DNA of 64,000 nt from Dictyophora rubrovolvata. Lineage: Eukaryota; Basidiomycota; Agaricomycetes; Phallales; Phallaceae. The position numbers and the translations under genes were made by a program. This document shows positions 46,695 to 58,006 of this stretch, in pieces. The notes under the pieces were generated by a model, which saw nothing but the letters and a program-made list of their open reading frames with translations, searched no databases and was not told the DNA's origin. The DNA is taken from positions 2,356,001 through 2,420,000 of the forward strand of contig CP114123.1 in assembly GCA_029959195.1 (NCBI GenBank), written 5' to 3'. Position 1 is the stretch's first letter, and each line of letters starts with the position of its first letter.

Positions 46695-48366
46695 GTTTTT
46701 TTGCAGCTGCTTGCCATAGAATATTTTGGAAATCTTATATAAAGACCATATTCACTGAGTCAGCTCCAGTTACCCGCAAAGGTTTGCGTATATCTTTCGG
46801 CAGAAGGTTCGCGTAACGTCTTTCGGCAAAAGGAGGAAACAAGCTAATGAATGAACGTTCTGAACCCCATCAGGCATGAGATCCTTTAAAGAATACAGAA
46901 TAGCCCTAACTGTGATATCGGGTCTGACAGAAGTGGGCATTGGGTCGATAGCTCAATATACGGTTGATGCGCCGACAAATGGGGCCGTTGTTCTGGACAA
47001 GTACATCTGCAGAAGACTTAAGGATTGAAAACGGCGAATGTATAGCTAATGAAATGAGAATCAGCAGGTGCGGGATCACTTGGAGTAGCTAGTATTAAAT
47101 ATTAATGGCTCGAGTCAGCGCGGGCTCGTGCGCACGAAAAAAACTGCGTACTGGCCTTCCGTCCAGGGTTGATCGTCCACTCTTATTGTGAGGGCCAAGA
47201 AATATCCATCGAGAGACTAACTTTTGTTTGCCTGAGAGTTTCTTTTTTAAAAAAACTAGGATCTTTCGGGAGGTTGATGTCTGAGTGAGTAGTATGAGGC
47301 GGGGCAACAATGCTCTAAGGAATCTTTTGGTAGGGTATAACCGCACCTTAACCTATAGCGGTGTCGAGGAGGCACTCGAAAGCTTTAGACTTTTCTGGCT
47401 GATAACAAAGGATGAGCTAAATTGCATAGGTAGTCAGCACATGCAGCGCAGGTCAGCAGCACCTGGAGATGACATCTGGCTAGTTCCGCGCGCGCGCTGA
47501 TTGCCGATATCAAGGACTACGCCGCACTTCTCCACCTGAAACCTTTGAATGTAACGATGGACCTCATAGCTAACATGGTTTATCTCAAGGTTCGGCATAA
47601 GCATTGATTACAATACCCAGTAATGAAGCTTGAAATGTCAAACTTCTTTCGCATGAACCACCGGTGCATCACCGCTGCAGTGGACGTACTACTCTATCTT
47701 AAAAAGTGCCGAATCCCGTTTGCCTCTAGCGTGGCATATTCATGGCTATTGGAGCATCCGGCTTCTTCGAACATCCCATCACGGACTAATTTTAGTCCAA
47801 GAATGCTGCGTCCTGTACAGGAGGCAGGAGGAGCTAACGGAGCTGTACATCGATCAACCAGTCTCTTTAAATTTGATGTAACACATATGCGGCCTTAATA
47901 TGGTTCGGACAAATCTGAATCCCTACAACGTTCCTCATATTCCTTTCAAGGTCTGCTGCTTTTGTAATGAGCTTGTAAATTGTTTTCACGAATATTTTTG
48001 TAAGTAAAAATAAATTCTAGTTTACTCTAATGTCGTATTTATAGCAAGCTGTCATGAACATTATGACAAGACAGACACAGTGGCCGTGTCTCCGTAAAGG
48101 TTTCGCTGATGATATTTACTAAAACCTGCGGTAATCTGTACTGTTCTTTCAGTAGCGCTTCGCCTGCGATTGGGCTCAACACGGTGCTCTATCATTCCGC
48201 AGAAATCGTTCCTGGTAACTTATAACTTCTTTCTTTTGAGGCCGAGGATCCCAAAGATATAAACTCTTTCAACGCTTTCAAACCCACACCTTTATTCCCT
48301 TATCACTATACTGAATCCACCTTTTCATTAATACTTTTTTTTCGCTACTCTACAGAACAGAACGTC
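46695..48366. other. Gene-poor region between SDR and RTA1-like gene
   Basis: About 1.7 kb. A TATA-like TTTATATAAG on the minus strand at about 46734-46743 would serve the SDR gene, about 40 bp upstream of its ATG. An ATG ORF at 47623-47898 (+, 91 codons) has no recognisable motif and no exon partners. No repeat was named. The 3' end is the RTA1-like promoter. Confidence 0.4.
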
Positions 48367-49577
48367 ATGCCGAGTTAGTCCATCCTGTTAACTCTTTGTG
48401 CATGAAGACGCTTTGACGGATTAACAGATACAACTAATTCACAAAACGTCACCGGTCCAACAACGTTATACGGCTATATTCCCACGTTCTGGGTTTGTGT
48501 TACATTTCTTACACTATTTGGCATAACGACTAGTAAGTTCCCTGTGCACAATATCTCTCAAGAACAAGAATAACATCTCCCTTTCTCGAAGTTATTCACC
48601 TTGCGCAGGCGCTATTTATTAGGCCACGGTTTTACTGGATAATATTTACTTTTGTACTTTGTGGCATAGGTGAACTGATAGGCTGGAGTGGTCGGCTCTG
48701 GAGTAATATAAATCCTGAAAATCATAATGCTTATTTGATGCAGTAATTACTCCAATTTCAATTTTTCCCGAAACGAAGTGACTCAGTGCTCCGCAGGTTT
48801 ATAACGACAGTCTTTGCCCCAGTGTTTCTCACAGCAGCGCTATACAATGTTGTTGCCCATATTATCCCGGCTATCGGGGAAGAGTATAGTCGAATTAAAC
48901 CTAAGACCTGTAAGTCGTTTCGCTGGTATTCATTTTTCTACTACAGTTCTTTTTATCGTAGATGTGAAGATCTTTGTTGCTATTGATATTATCTGTCTTT
49001 TCGTTCAATCTGCTGGGGGTGTAATAGCCTCTTCGTCTAATACAAACACGGCAGGCAAGATAGGAACCGACGTTTTTCTTGCAGGAATATCATTTCAACT
49101 CGGTTAGTATCACAGAATAAATGTCTTCTGTTATACCCATTAAATCACAATTTTCAGCTGCATTATCATTCTTCGCCATTCTATCCGTCGAGGTCATACA
49201 CAGATACCGTACAAAAAAACCGTTAAGGGCTCGTTCTCCCGGTCATGATTACATTCTTCCTTCTTCTTCATCAGATGTTACTATACCCTTTATAGGAGAG
49301 AAGCTAGGATCTCCAGATCTCGAAAAGCGTATCAATCGCATGGCTATAGGACTTGCCATTGCGACAAGCTTGGTATTCATACGGTACAGAACTTTCCTCA
49401 GCATTCAGTTTCGTATCTCACGACAAAAAAAGGTCATTCTACCGAATAGCAGAGCTAGCAGACGGCTTCCATGGTGTCATCATTCGAACCCAAGCCTATT
49501 TCACTCTTTTCGATGCGACCCCAATTGTGCTGGCGTTGCTGACTATGAACCTTTTTTCACCCTCTTTACTTCTTTGA
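48367..49577 (+). CDS. RTA1-like seven-transmembrane protein
   Basis: Seven exons (48367-48373, 48428-48532, 48592-48742, 48797-48909, 48962-49102, 49158-49383, 49433-49577) give 888 nt, 295 residues, the size usual for the family. The first exon is only 7 nt (MP+A). Family features in order: LYGYIPTFWVCVTFLTLFG, GIGELIGWSGRLWS, FITTVFAPVFLTAALY, KIFVAIDIICLFVQSAGGVI, GISFQLAALSFFAI, and a C-terminal YRIAELADGFHG with TQAYFTLFDA. RTA1/RSB1-type proteins of fungi are linked to resistance to 7-aminocholesterol and to movement of sphingoid bases across membranes. This member's ligand is unknown. Confidence 0.92.
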
Positions 49578-49660
49578 TTACGCAACGGTTACGTTGCCAA
49601 TGGACATAGTATTTCCCGTAAAGATTTATCATTATCGGTCGATTGTATGATAACGTTAGT

Positions 49661-49733
49661 GGTTCGGTAGTTCAGTTGGTGGAACGTCTGCTTAACACGC
49701 AGAAGGTCGTCGGTTCAAGCCCGGCCCGGATCA
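49661..49733 (+). tRNA. tRNA-Val (anticodon AAC)
   Basis: A 73-nt cloverleaf without intron. The acceptor stem GGTTCGG pairs with CCGGATC (two G-T pairs). The D arm follows TAGTTCAGTTGGT. The anticodon stem-loop CTGCTTAACACGCAG has AAC in the loop. The T arm is GTCGG TTCAAGC CCGGC, and the discriminator is A. The A box and the B box (GGTTCAAGC) are intact. A T-run follows directly. Confidence 0.95.
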
Positions 49734-49737
49734 TGAA

Positions 49738-49747
49738 TTTTTTTTTT
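49738..49747 (+). terminator. Pol III terminator of tRNA-Val
   Basis: A run of ten T begins 4 nt after the tRNA 3' end, the usual RNA polymerase III stop signal. Confidence 0.85.
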
Positions 49748-49931
49748 GTCTCTTGTCGGACTATATCCATCTTATCCATATCAGCCTATTGATCAACAAT
49801 GGGGCCCTCGCGTTGTCAGCTCCATATCCGCGTTGATTTTAACAAAACAATATGTTCATATTTCGATTTGGCACATGATACATTTAAATTCTTTCTCTTT
49901 GACAGTGTACAGACGGATAAATTCCGATCCT

Positions 49932-50868
49932 TTAGAGTTTAGCGCCGCCGGTAGCTTCTACAAAACGTCTCTCAGCTTCTTCAAAGTTGATGACGTTCCA
50001 AATAGCATTGAGATACTAGTTGATAAAAGCAAGATTTTAGTAAGGAGCGCAATCTTTTAGCCCAAAAGAAGAAAATGAAGCATACATCTGGCTTTACGTT
50101 TTTGTATTGCAAATAGAAAGCATGCTCCCACATGTCAATTCCGATGAGAGGGACGTGAGCTTAAGTGAGACAATATTAATACTGAAAGCATGGAGCGAAA
50201 ATAAAATAAAAACTGTTACTTACATAGCAACGGGTCTTGATTCGCGGTGGTGATGATCTCCAATTTCTTGGTCGTAGGGCTGTATCCCTAATTGTCCAAA
50301 CAGAATCACGAACCTTTATCAAAAAGTATTACGAAGCTACTAACCAACCAACCCCAACCGCTACCCTGAATAGCTGCAGAGGCCGCATTCATTTTCTTTT
50401 TGAATTCATCAACACTTCCAAAATCACGCTCTAAGGCGGCTTTCAAAGGGCCGTCCTGACATTTACCTCCACCGGCGCTGACAGGCGCCAAGATTCTCCA
50501 AAAGAGTGTGTGATTGATATGACCTGAAAATGCGATTGACGATTAGCAATCGCGACAATCGATCGAATGTTGATTTTTTTATCGATCTTACCACCACCAT
50601 TGAATTTGAGAGCGGCTTGAAGAGCGATACGCTCCTTAGGAGATGTTGTCTGAGCGTAAGAATTTTCCGCAGCATTCAGCCCGTTAACGTAGGTCTGGTG
50701 GTGCTTAGTGTGATGAAGAACCATGATCTCTTCCGAGATGTAAGGCTCAAGCGCATTGTATGGATAGGTCAACGGTGGAAGGCTGTGCTAGAGGATCTTA
50801 AGTAATTCAGTATCTGTACAAAAAGATGTGATGTATACGTTTCCGAAGTTTTGTCCTGACACTGACAT
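49932..50868 (-). CDS. Manganese superoxide dismutase, no mitochondrial presequence
   Basis: It dismutates superoxide to H2O2 and O2. Six exons (50868-50863, 50787-50592, 50523-50345, 50287-50224, 50159-50086, 50015-49932) give 603 nt, 200 residues. The first coding exon is only 6 nt (ATGTCA). The mature protein begins directly, [17 protein letters not shown], so it is probably a cytosolic Mn-SOD rather than the matrix form. Metal ligands are visible in [13 protein letters not shown] (two His regions), FWRILAP and [12 protein letters not shown] (DxWEHAYY signature with Asp and His). GGGHINH and GSGWGWL are typical of Mn/Fe SODs. It is head-to-head with the MCC alpha gene. Confidence 0.94.
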
Positions 50869-51046
50869 ATCGTTATCGCTGTTGTTGTATTGTTGTGGTA
50901 GAGTGAGAGAGTTCTTGTTCGGCTTCGGGCCCTGTCGTCACCGTGACTTGTCTGGAAGATTCCATAGTCCGGTCGCAATTCGAAAAGCACGTGACAAATC
51001 ACTAGCGCTCACTGGAGACTGCTCGGCTTAGAGAGCTTCATTGCGT
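50869..51046. promoter_or_regulatory. Bidirectional promoter between Mn-SOD and MCC alpha
   Basis: Only 178 bp separates the two start codons on opposite strands, so the two genes must share this promoter region. No TATA box is evident on either strand. It contains short pyrimidine/purine tracts and CA-rich sequence. Confidence 0.6.
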
Positions 51047-54000
51047 ATGCTGTCCAAGGCCACGAAGAACGTCAAACTACGACACCACGGCTACGCCGGC
51101 TTAGCAACAGGAAACTTTCATGGTCTTTTACTTTCGAGGAGTCCTTCGTCATTGTTACCCAAATACCGTGACTCTATCCGAACTATACCACGGCGACGCC
51201 ATTATAGTGAACATAATCACTGCGCAGCCTCAGGTTAGAATTTTTCATTTTGCTTCGTCCCGTTTATAAACATTTAATTCACGCTTGATAGATGTCACTT
51301 CCGGGAAGATAGCGGCAAAGCATCAGCAGAAACCATTATTTGACAAGATCCTTATTGCTAATAGGTGTGATGCGCAGGCTTATCTTCTCTCGTAAATCGA
51401 TGGCTACAACAACTTTAAAGGGGGGAAATTGCGTGCAGAGTCATCAAAACAGCCAGGAAATTGGGCATCAAGACTGTAGCTGTATATAGTGAGGCCGATA
51501 AAAATGCGTTGCATGTTCGGATGGTACGTGATACCTCCTCCCGGATTGAGATCAGGCTTCTTTACCGACTGCCTTCAATAGGCAGACGAAGCGTATTTCA
51601 TCGGACCAGCACCTTCTTCCGAGAGTTATGTCAGTATGACAGCTGTCTTGACCTGTTTTATTTTCAGCGAAATAATTTGATGCGCTTAAATTTACATATC
51701 AAATAGCTTCGAGCGGATAAGATTATTGAAGTTGCAAATCGATCTGGAGCACAGGCAGGTTTCCTCCATTTCCCTTCTTTCGAAGGCCGTATCGTAATGA
51801 CCAAACCTTTAGGCAATTCATCCGGGGTCAGCGGCTGTCTTTGATGTTTCTTTCCCTTGACAGGGGGTTGTTGAAAGCCTTTTGGTCTTAGATACGGCTT
51901 TCTCAGCGAGAATGCAACTTTTGCGCAGCGTCTAGCTGAAGAAGGATTAATTTTCATTGGTCCGCCCGTTAGTGCTATCCGGAGTATGGGATCAAAGAGG
52001 TTTGTACTAATAGATTCTCTTTTTACGTTTATTTGCGTTGACGCGTTGTATTTGTGGTTGATAGTGAATCCAAAGATATTATGATTGGTTGGCGTTGATA
52101 ACTATTTCCCCCATTTTCACTTTAAACCTAATACTTTCCAACTAATTAGCCGCAAACGTTCCATGCGTACCGGGATACCACGGGGCATCCCAAGACACGC
52201 CAACACTCCTCAACGCAGCTGCTTCAATCGGCTACCCGGTGCTGATTAAGGCAGTTCTGGGCGGGGGTGGGAAAGGGATGCGCATAGTTGATTCCGAATC
52301 TGGCTTTGTCGAAGCTCTCGAATCGGCTCGTCGGGAGGCAAAGAAGGCGTTCAATGATGAACGGGTTTTGGTGGAGAAGTATATTGAGAGACCGCGACAT
52401 GTTGAGGTGCAGGTGTTTGGCGATTCGTTCGGTGAAGCTGTTAGTCTTTGGGAGAGAGACTGTTCGGTGCAGAGGAGGCATCAGAAGATTATCGAGGAGG
52501 TGCGTGTTGTCGCTCCTTTGTAGATCAAGTCATTAATTTTTCGTTGGATAGGCTCCTGCGCCTGGATTACCGGACGAGATTCGGATAGATCTTGGTGCCA
52601 AAGCCGTGGCTGCCGCTAAAGCTGTTAACTATGTCGGAGCAGGGACCGTAGAATTTATATTCGACAACGATACCAACAAGTTTTACTTCATGGAAATGTA
52701 TGGTTTCCAGTCAATATTTTTCCGCATTAATAAACCGAATCGAATAGGAACACACGTCTACAGGTTGAGGTAAATGCCCACTCTTTAGGCTCTTCCTAGA
52801 CAATATCTGAAGCAATTTATGTTAGCATCCAGTGACGGAAATGATCACGGGACAAGATCTTGTACAATGGCAACTAGAGGTGCAGGATGCGTTATGAACC
52901 TTTCTCCCGTGTCTTAACATTGCTGTGATACAGGTAGCAGCCGGAAACCCACTTCCGCTCACTCAAGCAGAAGTCCCACTCATAGGACACGCATTTGAAG
53001 CACGAATATACGCTGAAAACCCCCGAAATAACTTTCTACCTGATGTCGGGCCGTTAATTCATATGTCTACGCCTGACCCATCGTCTGGTATACGCCTTGA
53101 GCAAGGTATCGAACAAGGTTCCAACGTTGAAGTTTATTACGATCCCATGATTTCCAAGATAGTGGCACATGGTAGAGACAGAACTGAGGCTTTGCGGGTG
53201 CTGAGGAAGGCTCTGGAGGAGTATCAGGTCGTCGGCGTGTCTACGAATGTAGAGTTTTTGCATGCTCTCGCGTCTCATCGGGCGTTTATTGACGGAGAAG
53301 TCGAAACTGGTTTTATAGCGGTATTAGTGTTTGGTTTCCTATTTGGTTATCTTCTGTGGCGTAACTTTTTCCCTCTTCTCAGAAACACCACGAATCATTA
53401 TTCCCCGATCTTTCTCATCCCCCTCCTGAGGTATTGGCTCTGGCAGCGTTATTCACTATTGTCAGAGAAGAGAAACTTACGACTACTATCAATTCACCTT
53501 GGACAACGTTGATTTCCAAACGGTTCGGGGGCGAAATATATGACAGAACTGTTCGACTTCAAGCCGAATTACAGCCATCCGAACCATCGGAGATGACAGT
53601 TCATGTCGTCTTGAAATCTCAGAGCTCATTTGATGTAACTGTCATGACGTCCAACGGCAAATGGACTTATGATTCCGTCGCTGCCTCGCTATTGAACGAC
53701 GGGAAAACATTATCTAGCGTGTTAAATGGCGCGCAGAGAAAGACGGTGATCGTTTCTCAGTTCCCACCTTCAACTGCATCATCAAGCTCGACTGCCGAGC
53801 GACTCCACGTCTTCTATGGCGGCCATAAGCATTCAATTCTACTTCCCGCACCAAAGTGGCTTCAGATGAAGGGTGAAGCCGCTTCTGGCGCTGCCGCAGC
53901 GGGGAAGGGATATATAAGAGCCCCAATGCCGAGTCTCGTTGTTGACGTGAAGGTAAAGCCTGAAGATAGAGTTGTGAAGGGACAGGCGATTATTATTTTG

Positions 54001-54132
54001 GAAAGTATGAAAACTGAGACTGTTTTGAGAGCGGAGAGCACTGGAGTTGTTAAAGGTGTTGGGTGTAAAAAGGGGGAGATGGTGGACGAGGGAAGGGAGT
54101 TAATTGAAGTTCAGTATGATAGTCAGGAATGA
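51047..54132 (+). CDS. 3-methylcrotonyl-CoA carboxylase, alpha (biotin) subunit
   Basis: It carboxylates biotin and passes it on to carboxylate 3-methylcrotonyl-CoA in leucine breakdown in mitochondria. Fourteen exons give 2313 nt, 770 residues. Exon 6 is 14 nt (51813-51826) and exons 8 and 11 are 23 and 22 nt. The frame above 51047 starts at TTG, so ATG 51047 is used. A basic N-terminus ([18 protein letters not shown]) fits a matrix presequence. Biotin-carboxylase blocks: [28 protein letters not shown], the ATP-grasp loop [43 protein letters not shown] and [12 protein letters not shown]. The C-terminal biotinyl domain has APMPSLV and ESMKTE with the biotin Lys (ESMK instead of the commoner EAMK). 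It appears intact. Confidence 0.95.
51813..51826 (+). other. 14-nt microexon of MCC alpha
   Basis: GCAATTCATCCGGG encodes the invariant AIHPG of the biotin carboxylase domain. It is flanked by CCTTTAG upstream and a GTCAGC donor downstream, and the following exon (51892) completes Gly and continues YGFLSEN. The preceding exon ends at 51754 before GCAGGT, so the upstream intron is GC-AG. Confidence 0.85.
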
Positions 54133-54498
54133 GGGAGTAGTTTTAAGTTCACAGATCGTTGTATTCTAAAATTGATTTCGTAGTCGAACTTACTCATTTT
54201 ATAACGATTAAAATACTCCGCCAAAACAGTACCTCTATAAGTGAAGGGATCCAATGATGACATTCTTTCAACGGTTATTTACAAACGAACAAAAAAAGGA
54301 GCGTGGGTATCAAACACCATGTCGCGAAAGTCATAAAAGGCCCTAAGAACGTTTAAGGTAAGAAGGAAAAAAAATGAGACGTTGGGAAGACAATAAGCAA
54401 AAGGACAAAGGAAAAAAAAATGTTTGGGTGGAAAAAAAAAGGATAAGAAGAGAAAATAAAGTTCGGCAAGAATACGAGATGTACGTAGTCAAAGTCCG
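54133..54498. other. Convergent 3' spacer
   Basis: 366 bp between the stop codons of MCC alpha (+) and ROT1 (-). It has several A-runs (about 54368-54430) and no gene. Confidence 0.5.
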
Positions 54499-55354
54499 TT
54501 ACAAAAGTACCGTGATAGCACCAAGGAGAATCATCAGTCCTATGCTCCCGGTCATGTATACCAGCCGAGACGACGAAGCAGAGTTCCGTGCTACGAGGTC
54601 ACGTCGGATGTTACCGCTGGCAGTGGCAATCGGTGTAATGATCGGGTGCGTAGGAAGCATGTTGGGTGGATTGGCAATGAGATTCATGGGGGCAACGGGT
54701 GTGCCATCGAACTCGTACAGATTCAAATGAACGCCGGTGCCACCGGGGAGGGGGAATACCCGCCACATGCTGAACAGGATGGACTGATTGTACCGAGTGA
54801 CTTGGTTGGAAAAGGCGGAGCAGGGGTTTTCTACTTGTTGAAAGCCGTCTGCGCCGAAAGGTTTTAGTAGTAAAGAACCATTTGGTAGATATTCCATATC
54901 CCCGTGTTGCCATGTTATAACTGCCGTAATACAATTGGGATTGGATGCGTTTGAGGTAATTCGGTAGTCGAATTGCTCGAAAAAACTTCCGTTCGGTGTG
55001 TCGACGCTTCAAGTAAATGAATGATGTTAACTTGATCGTCTTGGGAAAGAGAAAGGACGAGGATGACATACAAAGAGATACCCCTTCCTGTGGTATTAGG
55101 ATATAAGACTCTCATGCTAATAGGATCCACATATGGCTGAAGGAGATGTTAGCCTGTCCATAACGACCAAAAGAGAAAGGGATAAACTCAACAGATCCAG
55201 TTATAACAGCACCGCTACCCGTTGACCAAGTACCACCCAATGCAGTCGCATTGTGGGTGCTATCTAACACAATTTGACCCTGTCCAACCACTGAGGTGGC
55301 CCAAAGGAAGAGCAGAGAAGAGAATATCAGGCTGCTGTTGCTGTACCACATCAT
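54499..55354 (-). CDS. ROT1: ROT1-like ER chaperone
   Basis: Rot1 is an essential ER-membrane folding factor in yeast, linked to beta-1,6-glucan synthesis and cell-wall integrity. Three exons (55354-55193, 55136-55072, 55006-54499) give 735 nt, 244 residues, the family size. A signal peptide (SSLIFSSLLFLWATSVVGQG) is followed by DSTHNATALGGTWSTGSGAV, TGRGISFVDTPNGSFFEQ, CITAVITWQHGDMEYLPNGS (WQHG with conserved Cys), FGADGFQQVENPCSA and LYEFDGTPVAPMNLIANPPN. A C-terminal membrane helix closes the protein (MTGSIGLMILLGAITVLL). Two adjacent ATGs at 55354 and 55351 are both possible starts. The family conservation makes this one of the more secure calls. Confidence 0.94.
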
Positions 55355-56764
55355 TGAAGGTGTTAAATTTTTTTTTGTTGTTTGAAGATAAATGTTAAAA
55401 AGGGATTAAAGAAGCGGTCGCAAGAGACGATAACCAATCTATGGTGAGCAAGAAGGAAAAGGATGGTCGGTGGTCGGCTGTCCTCGTGCGACGGGGGAAG
55501 GTAGGCGGGAGTGGTGGTTGAGTGTGATTGTGTTGAGGGGGGCATAGTGGTGTTTGAGGGACTTGTTTGAGCATTAGCGCCGCAGCAAGTGTGTGTCATT
55601 GGTGCGCGGACCCCTGACACCGATGGAGTTCCACCTGTCACAGGCTCTGACGAACAAGGAAACTAGAAATCCCAATTCATATACAAGTCATCGGATGGAT
55701 TTACGAGCTCATATTTCTAGGCTGAGTCGTGTTTAACATGTATCTATAACTTGTGTACGCCTGATTTCAATGAATGAATACGAATGGACCATCAGATGAT
55801 GGCCACAACAACGTGGCTCAATAACTGGGCCTCTATCGTGAATTTTCCTATGACTTGGAGTGTTTTTCACAAGTTGCAGATTCAGGCAGAGCCTTTACCT
55901 GACAGAATTGAGCTCGACATCCAGAAAATGAAGCATCATACATGGAAGAAATTGCCAAGAGTTGGTCATTAGCATCGGAGCCAAGATGTTCTTATAGGAA
56001 AATGTTAATTATACTCTATATAATAAAAGCATGACGTGTTTGCAGTAATAGCAATCTCATCGCCAAGCCAAAAATTTCCGTGTTTGACTGGGTGTGATCA
56101 TGTTCAGTTTCGGCCGCCACAACTGAACATCAAATGTCGAGTGGGAACTTGGATACACCGCAAGGCAAGGCAATGCAACACGCTAGCCTAGCATAGGATA
56201 TGACCATGTAGAGGGATGGTGACTACATAGTTAAATCGTTAATATTCATGCATACATCAGACCGTCGATGCCCTAGTATAGGGATTGTGACTATCTGATC
56301 TCGAGAGGGTTAGACATCTTCCGATAAAAGAAAAGATGCCAAGTTTTATAAGATTCTAAAGGAAACATGGTGTGCGTTGTCATTAATCATTAATAATTTT
56401 CACTCTTTGCACCCCTTTTACTTAATGTTTGGACTCAAGGCCTCAGCAAGGGCCAAATAAGAAGAACCAAACAAGAACGCTTGATTGGCTGGTGGGGCAT
56501 CGGAAGCAGGGGCAGCCTTACATTGATTCCGAAGTCTGTTGTCTGTGTCCCAAATTTGGAACTCAGCCAGTCAGCTGCCAAGGAGATTTCTTTATTTTTT
56601 GTCTTCGTTTTTCGTGTGCGCTGTTTTTCTATTTACATATTTATTTCTACGGTGGCTGTTCCTCCCTTTATCACATATACCATACCATACCATCCCGACC
56701 CCATCATCCTCGCTCTACTTTCATATTACTCTTTAGTCTTAACCTTCTTGTCTCGAGTAGAGTC
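55355..56764. other. Intergenic region upstream of the kinase
   Basis: About 1.4 kb between ROT1 and the kinase, whose starts diverge, so it holds both promoters. It contains an in-frame extension of the kinase ORF from 56429, but that begins at TTG and reads as C/T-rich leader, not protein. Nothing else was recognised. Confidence 0.5.
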
Positions 56765-57974
56765 ATGCCTAAATTCACGGAACTTGCAGCCCCGGTCCAT
56801 CCTTATCTCACCTCCTCTTCCACTCAAAATGTATCAGAACAAGAAACCTTTCAAACTCATAACGAGGACGATTGGCAATTTAAACACGGCCATAGTCACA
56901 ACCATAATCATAATCAAGACTTCGAATTTGACAATGCACACGACTTGATGTCTTTCAACCACCCTAATTACCGCCTCCACCATCAGCAAGAGCGAACTCG
57001 CTCCGAATCGCTGAATGACGACCTCCTACACTCTACCGAAACTTTATCCCCGGCGGCCTCCTTTCTATCATCATTTCTCTCATCTTCAGCACCCGCCTCT
57101 CATATTTCACCAGACTCATCCGGTCAATCTATAGCGGGCTACGTCCTCGGTCAGACAATAGGTCGTGGCGGCTTCAGCACTATCAAAGAGGGTCAAAGCC
57201 CATCAGGCGATATCGTAGCTATCAAAATCGTCCGCCATACCGCCTTCGACAGTCTCCCGCTTACTGAACGGAGACAACAAAAGTCCCGGTTTACACATGA
57301 AGCACGAGTCTGGGCCTCGCTGTCCCACGAGAACATCCTCCCTCTCTTTCAATGCCACCACACCGCCACCGCCACATACCTCATAACACTCTATTGTCCC
57401 GCTGGTTCCCTGTTCGACATTTTGAAAAGAGAGGGAACTCCTGCGCTGGAGCAAACAGATTCTGGCTGCATGTTCCGCCAAGTCGTTAAAGGATTGCGAT
57501 ACATGCACGAGTCAATGGCTCTCGTTCACTGTGATGTCAAGCTTGAGAATGTTCTCGTCGATGAGAGTGGAGTCTGTAGAATTACTGACTTTGGTCTCAC
57601 TAAGAGAATTGGCGATGATCCTTCTCTTTACAGCTCAGAAGAAGATGATGATGACGATGACAACGATGATGCATATGAAGATGAAGCGGAATTCGACCAA
57701 CAACCACTAACGAACTCGGGCTCGGCTTCTTCTATCTCCAAAAAAAAGCGACGCAGTCGTAGCCGAGGCAGAGCAGGCTCGACAACTCTCCCGGTTCATC
57801 TTTCATTGATGCGCCATGGCCCGCAACAACGGAACAGAGCAACTCGTCCACGACACGCCACTGAAACTCTAGTCGTACCCAAACTTTCAGATTATTCATT
57901 TCCACCCGGATCACTGCAATATGCTTCCCCTGAACTGCTTCTTCCTCGACCACACCCTTCACAGCATCACCACC

Positions 57975-58006
<32 letters not shown>

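Noticed and set aside
56429-56764. 112-codon in-frame extension upstream of the kinase
   Set aside because: It begins at TTG rather than ATG and its sequence is a C/T-rich leader; the first ATG in good position is 56765.
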